Shown here: positions 6,661 to 13,308 of the stretch, piece after piece
How the letters are laid out: every line of letters starts with the position of its first letter
Position numbering within the stretch: the stretch's first letter is position 1
Assembly (NCBI GenBank): GCA_039024315.1
Contig: JBCCQN010000181.1
Span: 1 to 16,855 of the forward strand
DNA: 16,855 bases
Direction of reading: 5' to 3'
DNA from: JBCAWW01 sp039024315
GTDB taxonomy: Bacteria > Bacteroidota > Bacteroidia > J057
Made by a program: the position numbers and the translations under genes
The notes under the pieces: model-generated
What the model was told of the DNA's origin: nothing
The model's database searches: none
Seen by the model: only the letters and a program-made list of their open reading frames with translations

Positions 6661-7965
6661 TTACTTATCACACTCACCCATAACAGGGTCAAGTGATCCA
6701 ATCAATACCACAGTATCTGCAATCATAGAACCTTCCAGCATAGTTTCGAGCGCTTGAAGATTGGTGAAGGAAGGAGAGTTGATTTTTAGCCTCCAAGGAG
6801 AACCCGTACCATCAGATTTGATGTGAAAACCAAGCTCGCCTTTAGGAGCCTCAATGGCAGAGTAGATTTCTGCTCCCTCTGGTGGAATCACCCCCACATC
6901 AGTCATCATAAAGTCATGAATCATACCCTCCATTGAGTAGTAGATCTCATCTTTAGATACGAAAGTATGTTTAGCGTTATCAACGCGGATATCCCCTGCC
7001 GGAAGCTGCGTACAAAGTTGATCAAGGATACGAAGACTTTGCTCCATCTCATCCATGCGGACCAAATAACGAGCGAGACAGTCTCCTTCTTCGCGAATCG
7101 GAATATCAAATTCAACCTGATCATATACCAAATAAGGCTCGAAAATACGCAGGTCATGGGCTACGCCAGAAGCACGCAAAACAGGGCCTGTCAGACCTAG
7201 ATCAATAGCTTGCTCTTTGGTTACTACACCCACACCCTTGTTACGGTTGAGCCAGATACCATTATTAGCAAGTAGCTTGCGCCAGCTGGCGATTTCTTTT
7301 TTGAAGTTTGCTTTCCAGTCAAGGATCTCTTGTAATACCTCAGGCTGAAGATCATACTGGATACCACCGATACGGCAGTGACTTACCGTGAAGCGTACCC
7401 CTGCAAGCTTATCAAAAATGGTGTAAAGATGTTCACGCTCACGGAAGGTCCAAAGGAACATAGAGATAGCTCCGGCGTCCATGACCATTGTACCTAACCA
7501 AAGGAGGTGAGCAGAAATACGCGCCAACTCACAAGCAATGGTACGAATGTACTGCGCTCTAATTGGCACCTCGATGCCTACAAGTTTTTCAACGGCAAGA
7601 CAAAGCGAAACATTATTGGAGTAAGGAGACATATAGTCCATACGGTCGGTATATGGCATAAACTCCTGATAAGTCTTGTTTTCGGCGATCTTTTCGATCC
7701 CGCGGTGCAGATAGCCTACATCAACCACTGATTTGAGGATCGTCTCCCCATCACATTCCAAAACGCAGCGCAATACCCCATGTGTAGCTGGGTGCTGAGG
7801 ACCTAGGTTGACCACCATTTTGGTGCCTAGGGGGTCGTCTTCCACCTCAACTGAAGTGTGTTTGTCCTCTAGTTGCTTATAAACTGCATGCTGGTGTTTC
7901 GGAAAAAAAGTCGCATTGACTTTATCGTTGATACTTTCCTTGCTGGGAAATACTTCGTTGCTCAT
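6661..7965 (-). CDS. nuoD: NADH-quinone oxidoreductase (complex I) subunit D
   Basis: NuoD is the 49-kDa-type subunit of the peripheral arm of respiratory complex I; together with NuoB it forms the quinone site. The 434-residue product matches the family end to end: GPQHPATHGVLR at 55-66, YLHRGIEK near 85, PYTDRMDY at 104-111, the ARISAHLLWLG helix, and the conserved end (D-P-V-M-G-E-C-D-K). His62 and Tyr111 correspond in sequence context and spacing to the quinone-headgroup residues His38 and Tyr87 of Thermus Nqo4. The N-terminus carries about 24 residues more than the Thermus protein. The subunit is normally encoded within a nuoA-N operon, or fused to NuoC. Here no other nuo gene is adjacent: it has its own terminator, and upstream is a divergent permease. 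The remaining subunits must be encoded elsewhere. The identification is certain; the isolation is seen directly within this window. Confidence 0.97.
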   Translation of the reverse strand: MSNEVFPSKESINDKVNATFFPKHQHAVYKQLEDKHTSVEVEDDPLGTKMVVNLGPQHPATHGVLRCVLECDGETILKSVVDVGYLHRGIEKIAENKTYQEFMPYTDRMDYMSPYSNNVSLCLAVEKLVGIEVPIRAQYIRTIACELARISAHLLWLGTMVMDAGAISMFLWTFREREHLYTIFDKLAGVRFTVSHCRIGGIQYDLQPEVLQEILDWKANFKKEIASWRKLLANNGIWLNRNKGVGVVTKEQAIDLGLTGPVLRASGVAHDLRIFEPYLVYDQVEFDIPIREEGDCLARYLVRMDEMEQSLRILDQLCTQLPAGDIRVDNAKHTFVSKDEIYYSMEGMIHDFMMTDVGVIPPEGAEIYSAIEAPKGELGFHIKSDGTGSPWRLKINSPSFTNLQALETMLEGSMIADTVVLIGSLDPVMGECDK

Positions 7966-8095
7966 AGTAAAAAATCGTGGCTGAGTACGTTTACATGCAA
8001 AAAAACGAATCTCAAGGCAGAATGTAAAATGTATTTTGCATTACTTCACCCTTAACTATGAAGCAGACAAAATGTTGAATGATAAAGGGGGTAAA

Positions 8096-9367
8096 ATGGC
8101 CTCAGGGCAAAAAATAGGTTGGAAAACGGCGATGAGCCTAGTGATTGCCAATATGATAGGTACAGGTGTGTTTACCAGTCTTGGTTATCAGTTGGTAGAG
8201 GTGCAGAATAGTTGGACCATCATTTTGTTGTGGTTATTGGGGGGAGTACTCGCTTTGATAGGAGCTTTTTCCTATGCGGAATTGGGCACAAGCTTTAAGG
8301 AGTCTGGCGGCGATTACATCTTTCTTTCGCGTCTTTTGCACCCCTTTTTAGGCTATTTGTATGCCTGGGTTTCTCTCACCGTCGGTTTTGCTGCTCCGGT
8401 GGCGATTGCGGCCTTGGCGATGAATCAATATTTGTCTCCCTTTGGCGATTTTTGGTCTTCCTCTCTCTTAGCTGTGGGCGTGATAATTAGTATGAGTCTG
8501 CTTCACTCTTTTAGTGTGCGGCAAAGTGGCTGGGTGCAAAATTTATATACCTTGGTCAAGGCCTTGTTTGTGCTGGCTTTGATTGGGCTTGGCTACTACT
8601 TTTTGCCCTATGAAGGGAATGCGCAGGAGTGGGGAAATGCTTGGCAATCGGAAATTTGGTTACCTGGTTTTGCCGTTTCCTTGGTTTATGTGACCTACGC
8701 TTACACAGGCTGGAACTCTGCGGCTTATATCGTAGAAGAGATTGAGGAACCCGCTCGCCAACTGCCCAAAGCTTTGATCGGGGGGACCGTAGGAGTAGTA
8801 GTGGTTTATTTGTTGCTGCACATGGTTTTCTTGCGGCAGGCCAGCGTCGCACAACTTTCCGGTGAAGTAGAGGTAGCCACTATTGCCTTTACTAATGTGA
8901 TGGGAACGGGCGGGGCCAAATGGGTAAGTGCTTTTATTGCCATTCAGCTTTTGGCGACCATCAGCGGTTATCTTTGGGTAGGTTCTCGGGTTACCTTTGC
9001 GATGGCACGCGAGCATAGACTTTGGTCTTTTCTTGCTTCGCAGAACGCTAGGGGGGTGCCCGCAAGGGCTTTATGGCTTCAGACTATCATCAGTATCCTT
9101 TTGCTATTTAGTGGAACTTTTGAGCAAGTGATGCTCTACGCTGGCTTTGTATTACAGCTTATGGGGACCCTGAGCATATTGGCGTTGCTTTGGCTTAAGC
9201 GCGGTCCCAACACTTACGCCAGCCCCTTTAGGCCTTGGGCGCAAATTATTTATCTATTGGTGAGCTTGTGGATTTTAGGCTTTATGCTTTATGAGCGGCC
9301 CTACGAAAGTCTGATAGGTTTGGGGATCGTTTTGTTAGGGGGATTGACCTACTTTGTCAAGAGATAA
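8096..9367 (+). CDS. APC-family amino acid permease
   Basis: A polytopic membrane protein of about 423 residues with roughly 12 hydrophobic segments. The start of the first helix carries the APC-superfamily substrate-binding signature (VIANMIGTGVFTSLG), followed by GGVLALIGAFSYAELG, SGGDYIFLSRLL and the helix-6 region YAYTGWNSAAYIVEEIEEP. These proteins are cation-coupled or exchange transporters for amino acids or polyamines; the substrate cannot be read from the sequence. Three starts are possible: TTG 8036, ATG 8072 and ATG 8096. The last is chosen because a purine-rich AAAGGGGG lies just upstream, unusual in this Shine-Dalgarno-poor genome, and because it puts about 10 residues before helix 1, as in relatives; ATG 8072 remains possible. 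A copy of the dispersed repeat is embedded at 9032-9050 without disturbing the family alignment. Confidence 0.88.
   Translation: MASGQKIGWKTAMSLVIANMIGTGVFTSLGYQLVEVQNSWTIILLWLLGGVLALIGAFSYAELGTSFKESGGDYIFLSRLLHPFLGYLYAWVSLTVGFAAPVAIAALAMNQYLSPFGDFWSSSLLAVGVIISMSLLHSFSVRQSGWVQNLYTLVKALFVLALIGLGYYFLPYEGNAQEWGNAWQSEIWLPGFAVSLVYVTYAYTGWNSAAYIVEEIEEPARQLPKALIGGTVGVVVVYLLLHMVFLRQASVAQLSGEVEVATIAFTNVMGTGGAKWVSAFIAIQLLATISGYLWVGSRVTFAMAREHRLWSFLASQNARGVPARALWLQTIISILLLFSGTFEQVMLYAGFVLQLMGTLSILALLWLKRGPNTYASPFRPWAQIIYLLVSLWILGFMLYERPYESLIGLGIVLLGGLTYFVKR
9032..9050 (+). repeat. Repeat-like sequence inside the permease gene
   Basis: CTTGCTTCGCAGAACGCTA differs from the dispersed repeat core CCTGCTTCGCAGAACGCT at one position. 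It encodes the LASQNA stretch of a loop before a conserved G-V-P motif. Chance cannot be excluded for a single coding copy. Confidence 0.4.
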
Positions 9368-9447
9368 TCGTTCTCGGAGAGAGAAAGATCACTAGTAAGC
9401 TGACAGACTTTTTTGGCACTCCATACTGTTTTTGCCAAAACAAATCG

Positions 9448-9455
9448 TAAATTTG
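9448..9455 (+). promoter_or_regulatory. Possible -7 promoter element of leucine dehydrogenase gene
   Basis: TAAATTTG matches TAnnTTTG exactly, 31 bases before the ATG. No TTTG lies at the usual 19-base spacing (the nearest are 13 and 32 bases away), so only the -7 half is supported. Confidence 0.45.
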
Positions 9456-9486
9456 ACAATGTAATCTGCAAAATCGTCCCTTTGAT

Positions 9487-10587
9487 ATGTCCGATTTGCC
9501 GCTATTTGAAAAAACTGCAAGTCCTTCGCTCTTTGATTCAATGCAAACATTTGATCATGAAATGATCGTGCACTGCAATGATAATAAGACCGGATTGCGC
9601 GCAATTGTTGCTGTTCACAATACTACCCTTGGCCCAGCCATGGGAGGTACTAGAATGTGGACTTATGCTTCGGAAGCTGAAGCGGTAACTGATGCATTGC
9701 GCCTTTCGCGAGGGATGACCCTCAAAAATGCGCTAGCCGGTATCAATGTCGGTGGAGGAAAGGCAGTCATCATGGGCGACGCTCGAACTCAGAAAACGGA
9801 GGCCCTCCTACGTCGCTTTGGACAATTTATCAATAACCTTAACGGAAAATATTATACAGCTGAAGACGTTGGTATGACGTCGGAGGACATGATTCATGTG
9901 CATCATGAAACCCCTTTTGTGACAGGCATGCCTGTTTATGCGGGGGGGAGTGGTGATCCCGGAAGCATGACTGCATATGGGGTTTATCTCGGAATCAAAG
10001 CCAGTGTCAAGCAATTGACGGGCAGTGATTCGCTTAGCGGGAAAAAAATCCTCATCCAAGGAGTCGGTTCTGTAGGCGCTGATCTTGCAGAGCATCTAGC
10101 CAAGGAAAACGCCAAACTGTTTATCTATGATATCTACCCTTCCGTCATGCAAAAAGTAGCGGCCCAAACAGGCGCTACGATCGTTGAGGAGGAAGATGTA
10201 TATAGTATGGAATTAGACGTGTTTGCTCCTTGTGCTTTAGGCGCTGGTCTCAATCCCGAAACCATCCCGCAGCTCAACTGTGCGATTGTCGCGGGCTCTG
10301 CCAACAATCAATTGTTGGACGAAATCAGTGATGCCATCGCCTTGAGCGAACGCGGTATCCTTTATGCACCAGACTTTTTGGTCAACGCTGGAGGGATTAT
10401 CAACGTTAGCCTAGAGTTGGAAGGCTATAATTACGAAAGAGCCAAACGACTAACTGAGAAAATTTACGATCGCACCCTTGAAAACTTTGCTATCGCTTCA
10501 GAAAAAAAGATTACTACCCATCATGCCGCATTAAAAATGGCGCAAAGCCGCATAGATGCGCTGGGACATAACTTGCTATATCGCTAA
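9487..10587 (+). CDS. ldh: Leucine dehydrogenase (Glu/Leu/Phe/Val dehydrogenase family)
   Basis: The enzyme reversibly deaminates leucine and other branched-chain amino acids to 2-oxo acids, reducing NAD+ (EC 1.4.1.9 type). The 366 residues align along their full length with Bacillus leucine dehydrogenases as I remember them: TTLGPAMGGTRMWTY, then RGMTLKNALAG with Lys80, and INVGGGKAVI with catalytic Lys92 (equivalent to the K68/K80 pair of the Bacillus enzyme). The C-terminal Rossmann fold has GVGSVG at 192-197 and Asp215 after the second strand, which favours NAD over NADP. FAPCALGA and VAGSANNQL are also family-typical. An N-terminal extension of about 15 residues precedes the usual start; a shorter start at the ATG at 9541 is possible. 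Leucine is assigned over phenylalanine or valine by overall similarity only. Next comes nusB after 26 bases, probably co-transcribed. Confidence 0.9.
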   Translation: MSDLPLFEKTASPSLFDSMQTFDHEMIVHCNDNKTGLRAIVAVHNTTLGPAMGGTRMWTYASEAEAVTDALRLSRGMTLKNALAGINVGGGKAVIMGDARTQKTEALLRRFGQFINNLNGKYYTAEDVGMTSEDMIHVHHETPFVTGMPVYAGGSGDPGSMTAYGVYLGIKASVKQLTGSDSLSGKKILIQGVGSVGADLAEHLAKENAKLFIYDIYPSVMQKVAAQTGATIVEEEDVYSMELDVFAPCALGAGLNPETIPQLNCAIVAGSANNQLLDEISDAIALSERGILYAPDFLVNAGGIINVSLELEGYNYERAKRLTEKIYDRTLENFAIASEKKITTHHAALKMAQSRIDALGHNLLYR

Positions 10588-10613
10588 AACAGGAACGCTT
10601 ATACCCCACACAG

Positions 10614-11141
10614 ATGATAACGAGAAGACAGATTCGAGCCAAAGTCATGCAAGCCATCTATGCATGCATCACCTCCGGTCAAGAACCAGATGCCGTTTTT
10701 GATATCTTGCTCAAAGATATTGAGCAAGAGGTATTGGAGTTAGAAAAAAAGAAAAGACTTTCTGGAGACGCTAAGTTGCTGAAAGCGCTTTATTATGACT
10801 CCATGAAAAATCAGACCTCTTATGATGAGTATATCAAGCGCAAGGCAGAAAACTGGGAGTTGGATCGCATCGCTCGTATAGATCGTATTTTGATGCACAT
10901 GGCCATTTGTGAGATGCTCAACTTTGAAGAGATCCCTGTCAAAGTAACCATCAATGAATATCTGGAACTGGCTAAAACTTACTCTACGCCAAAGAGTAGC
11001 AAGTTTATCAATGGAATCTTGGACAGCTTATTCAATGATTTCCAACAAGGTGGCTTAATTATTAAAAAAGGACGTGGCCTGATCAACCATTCTGCGTCTA
11101 AAAATAAACCAAACAACAATCCCGCAGAAACCATTCAATGA
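10614..11141 (+). CDS. nusB: Transcription antitermination factor NusB
   Basis: NusB pairs with NusE (S10), binds boxA RNA and supports antitermination on rRNA operons. The N-terminus has the family's R-R-x-x-R-x-K-V-M-Q-A-I-Y-A helix, and the C-terminal half is strongly conserved: NWELDRIARIDRILMHMAI, then EIPVKVTINEYLELAK and STPKSSKFINGILDSL. The protein has 175 residues. This is longer than the roughly 140 of proteobacterial NusB but much shorter than the 300-residue forms I associate with many Bacteroidota; the segment between the first helix and the DAKLLKALYYD stretch is short. The tail from about 150 onward is polar and low in complexity. The stop codon overlaps the start of the following dehydrogenase gene (ATGA), so the two are probably translationally coupled. 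Confidence 0.92.
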   Translation: MITRRQIRAKVMQAIYACITSGQEPDAVFDILLKDIEQEVLELEKKKRLSGDAKLLKALYYDSMKNQTSYDEYIKRKAENWELDRIARIDRILMHMAICEMLNFEEIPVKVTINEYLELAKTYSTPKSSKFINGILDSLFNDFQQGGLIIKKGRGLINHSASKNKPNNNPAETIQ

Positions 11142-12136
11142 CGACAGTAACGCTAATTCCGGGCGACGGCATCGGTCCGGAGATCACTGAAGCAGTGGTC
11201 AAAATCTTTGAAGCCGCCAAGGCTCCTGTAATTTTTGAAGAAGAGGCCGCTGGCCTAAAAGCCTTTCAGGAAAGTGGGAATCTGATTCCCGACGAACTGA
11301 TCGAATCCATCGAACGCAATAAGATCGCCCTCAAAGGACCGCTGACCACACCAGTAGGAGAGGGCTTCCGCAGTATCAATGTAACCCTCCGTCAACGTTT
11401 TGACCTCTATCAAAACGTGAGACCTTGCCGGAGTATTCCGGGAGTGCAAAGTAAATTTGACAATGTCAATATGGTTCTCTTCCGTGAGAACACGGAAGGT
11501 CTGTATTCTGGCTTTGAAATCTATGACGAGCGCAACGGAATTGCCGACGCAATCGCGCGGGTTACGGAAGCTGGCGCTCGCCGTATTCTACATGCTGCCA
11601 TGCAGTACGCCACTACTCAAGGCCGTGAAAGAGTAACCGTAGTTCACAAGGCAAATATCCTTAAAAAATCTAGCGGTCTATTTTTGAAATTAGGTCGAGA
11701 GATTGCCAGAGAATATCCCAAGATTACCGTCGATGACCGCATCGTCGATAATATGTGTATGCAGATGGTGATGTATCCAGAACGCTATGATGTAGTGGTG
11801 ACGACCAATTTGTTTGGGGATATCCTCTCTGATCTTGGGGCTGGCCTGATTGGTGGGTTGGGGATTATTCCTGGGGCCAATATTGGCAAGGATTATGCGA
11901 TTTTTGAAGCAGTTCACGGCAGTGCACCGGATATCGCTGGGCGCGGTATTGCCAATCCCTCTGCCTTATTGCAGTCTGGAATCATGATGCTGCGCCACTT
12001 GGAAGCGTTCGCCGTGGCGGACCAAATCGAAAATGCCCTCTTTAAGACACTTAGTACTAAAGAGCAAGTAACCGGCGACCTTGGAGGACCTGCCAATACC
12101 GCTGAGTTTACCCAAAATGTGATAAACAATCTGTAA
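11138..12136 (+). CDS. NAD-type isocitrate/isopropylmalate dehydrogenase family protein (probable NAD+-isocitrate dehydrogenase)
   Basis: A beta-decarboxylating dehydrogenase of 332 residues. It opens with TLIPGDGIGPEI and has the substrate loop GFRSINVTLRQRFDLYQNVRP: Ser79, Asn81 and Arg85 follow the S-x-N-x-x-x-R pattern that isocitrate dehydrogenases use to hold isocitrate, unlike the pattern of LeuB. The cofactor loop reads HGSAPDIAG, with Asp265 and Ile266 where the NADP-dependent E. coli enzyme has Lys344 and Tyr345, so NAD+ is the expected cofactor. NLFGDILSDLGAGLIGG and the ANPSALLQSGIMMLRHL stretch complete the family. The likely reaction is isocitrate to 2-oxoglutarate in the TCA cycle; homoisocitrate dehydrogenase is a less likely alternative. 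The ATG overlaps the nusB stop by 4 bases. A weak inverted repeat (ATTGC at 12139, GCAAT at 12161) follows the stop. Confidence 0.9.
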   Translation: MTTVTLIPGDGIGPEITEAVVKIFEAAKAPVIFEEEAAGLKAFQESGNLIPDELIESIERNKIALKGPLTTPVGEGFRSINVTLRQRFDLYQNVRPCRSIPGVQSKFDNVNMVLFRENTEGLYSGFEIYDERNGIADAIARVTEAGARRILHAAMQYATTQGRERVTVVHKANILKKSSGLFLKLGREIAREYPKITVDDRIVDNMCMQMVMYPERYDVVVTTNLFGDILSDLGAGLIGGLGIIPGANIGKDYAIFEAVHGSAPDIAGRGIANPSALLQSGIMMLRHLEAFAVADQIENALFKTLSTKEQVTGDLGGPANTAEFTQNVINNL

Positions 12137-12181
12137 GGATTGCCATTATATAGTAGGTAAGCAATGTTTTAGTTTAATACT

Positions 12182-12211
12182 TTTGAACTAATTTTATAGT
12201 TGTTATATTTG
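12182..12211 (+). promoter_or_regulatory. Bacteroidota-type promoter of the DUF1573 lipoprotein gene
   Basis: TTTG at 12182-12185, an 18-base spacer and TATATTTG at 12204-12211 match the phylum consensus. The predicted start near 12217 leaves a very AT-rich leader of about 28 bases. The promoter separates this gene from the upstream nusB-dehydrogenase block. Confidence 0.75.
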
Positions 12212-12218
12212 CTGTCTC

Positions 12219-12233
12219 AATTGTTAAACAATT
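12219..12233. promoter_or_regulatory. Perfect dyad symmetry next to the predicted transcription start
   Basis: AATTGTT and AACAATT are perfect inverted repeats around one central A, starting about 2 bases after the predicted start site. The position fits an operator, but the sequence is AT-rich, so chance symmetry is quite possible. Confidence 0.3.
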
Positions 12234-12244
12234 TTAAATTGATT

Positions 12245-12772
12245 ATGAAAAAGCTGTCTGTATTATTTTTAGCCTCGGCTTTTGCACTGTTTTTTGTTGC
12301 CTGCCAGACGGCTGGTACTGCTAATAAAGCGGAAACGGCCTCTTCTGATGCCGCTGCAGCTGCTACTAACACTGCAGCACCTACTCAGCCTACTGCACCC
12401 GCTCCTAAGCAGCCTGAGCATATCGCAAAAGCTGAAGCTATGGCTAAAACCACTGTAGAGTGGGCGGAAATGGAATATGACTTCAAGAGTGTTCCAGCCG
12501 GTACGAAAGTGACTTACCAGTTCAAATTCAAGAACACTGGTGATGCGCCTTTGGCCCTTACCAACGTAAAGCCTTCTTGTGGATGTACGACTCCTTCTTA
12601 CAGCAAAGAAGAAGTGGCTCCGGGTGAAGAAGGATACATCGACGTAGCGTTTAACACTACAGGTAAGACGGGTATCCAAAGCAAAACCGTTACTGTAACG
12701 GGTAACTTTGAAGGTAACCTAAGCCAAGTACTACGTATCAAAGGTGAAGTAGAAGCGGCTCCAGCCAACTAG
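12245..12772 (+). CDS. DUF1573 domain lipoprotein
   Basis: From the ATG at 12245 the product is 175 residues. A lipoprotein signal peptide ends in LFFVAC with Cys20 as the lipidated residue. Residues about 22-60 form a low-complexity linker rich in Ala, Thr and Pro. About 70-170 is a DUF1573 domain, an Ig-like beta sandwich with the hallmark PSCGCTTP motif (Cys112, Cys114) followed by VAPGEEGYIDVAFNTTGKTG. DUF1573 proteins are abundant in Bacteroidota and their function is unknown. An upstream in-frame frame to 12200 is not the start, since it would include the promoter. The gene has its own consensus promoter and a strong terminator, so it is a monocistronic unit inside a housekeeping cluster. 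It should be well expressed and exposed on an envelope membrane. Confidence 0.92.
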   Translation: MKKLSVLFLASAFALFFVACQTAGTANKAETASSDAAAAATNTAAPTQPTAPAPKQPEHIAKAEAMAKTTVEWAEMEYDFKSVPAGTKVTYQFKFKNTGDAPLALTNVKPSCGCTTPSYSKEEVAPGEEGYIDVAFNTTGKTGIQSKTVTVTGNFEGNLSQVLRIKGEVEAAPAN

Positions 12773-12798
12773 TCTACTCCTTATCCGTAAATACTAAG

Positions 12799-12839
12799 CG
12801 GACAAGAGGCTCAACTTGGCCTTTTGTCCGTTTTTTTTT
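12799..12839 (+). terminator. Strong rho-independent terminator of the DUF1573 gene
   Basis: CGGACAAGAGGC pairs with GCCTTTTGTCCG over 12 base pairs (one G-U), with an 8-base loop and a run of nine T. It lies about 26 bases after the stop codon. Confidence 0.92.
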
Positions 12840-12846
12840 ACGTTTA
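12816..12846 (+). promoter_or_regulatory. Possible yajC promoter overlapping the upstream terminator
   Basis: TTG at 12816-12818, a 20-base spacer and TACGTTTA at 12839-12846 resemble the phylum promoter with one mismatch in the -7 box. Transcription would begin near 12852, shortly before the ATG at 12869. Most of the site is the terminator hairpin itself, so the match may be fortuitous. Confidence 0.3.
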
Positions 12847-12868
12847 TGACCCAATCAGAATTGAACAT

Positions 12869-13213
12869 ATGTTAACAAGTCTATTTATCTTATTGCAGGA
12901 TACTGGTGGTGAGGCAACGGCTCCTAGTGGCCTATTCGGAGGATCCCAAGGATTCCTGTTTATGGGGTTGATTTTATTGGTCATGTATTTTTTCATGATC
13001 CGGCCCCAACAAAAACGCGCCAAAGAAGAGCGTACCTTCCGTGAAGGCCTCGCCAAAGGTGATAAAGTGATGTCAATCGGAGGTATTTACGGTCAAGTTG
13101 AGACTATTGATGAAACTTCAGTCTTGGTGAGAGTTGATTCAAATACCAAGATGCGATTTGACAAGTCAGCCCTCAAAGCTGCACCTACTCCAGCCGAGAA
13201 AAAAGAGAAGTAA
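12869..13213 (+). CDS. yajC: Preprotein translocase accessory subunit YajC
   Basis: YajC is a small inner-membrane partner of the SecDF-YidC complex in protein export. The 114-residue product has a short N-terminal segment, one membrane helix at about 27-44 ending in the hallmark MIRPQQKRAKEE, and a cytoplasmic KOW-like part (LAKGDKVMSIGGIYGQVETID, VLVRVDSNTKMRFDKSAL). The ATG at 12869 is chosen; an in-frame TTG at 12824 would lie inside the preceding terminator hairpin. It is followed by a hairpin and then by the YbbR-like gene. Placement between a DUF1573 gene and ybbR/coaE genes is, from memory, conserved in Bacteroidota. Confidence 0.93.
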   Translation: MLTSLFILLQDTGGEATAPSGLFGGSQGFLFMGLILLVMYFFMIRPQQKRAKEERTFREGLAKGDKVMSIGGIYGQVETIDETSVLVRVDSNTKMRFDKSALKAAPTPAEKKEK

Positions 13214-13222
13214 TTCTCGTGC

Positions 13223-13271
13223 AAAAAATTAAAGGGGGAATAGGTTTCAAGACTTATTCCCCTTAATTTTT
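13223..13271. terminator. Long hairpin after yajC, possibly a two-way terminator
   Basis: AAAAATTAA-GGGG-AATA on the left pairs with TATTCCCCTTAATTTTT on the right, with two extra bases on the left arm, making a stem of about 17 base pairs with a T-rich 3' side. It ends about 38 bases before the likely YbbR start, so it may limit read-through into ybbR-coaE rather than end the transcript fully. Confidence 0.75.
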
Positions 13272-13308
13272 GTGGATACATGAGGTCCACCTAAAACTTC
13301 CCAATAGT

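Noticed and set aside
9032..9050. Insertion of the repeat into the permease gene
   Set aside because: The encoded residues fit the normal loop of the family without extra length, so there is no evidence of an insertion event.
12269..12679. Minus-strand 136-codon frame
   Set aside because: It is antisense to the DUF1573 lipoprotein gene; its Ser/Arg-rich translation mirrors the Ala/Thr/Pro linker and codon use.
12824..12868. Longer yajC start at a TTG codon
   Set aside because: It begins within the terminator stem and reads through the T-run, giving an implausible N-terminus; the ATG at 12869 fits the family.
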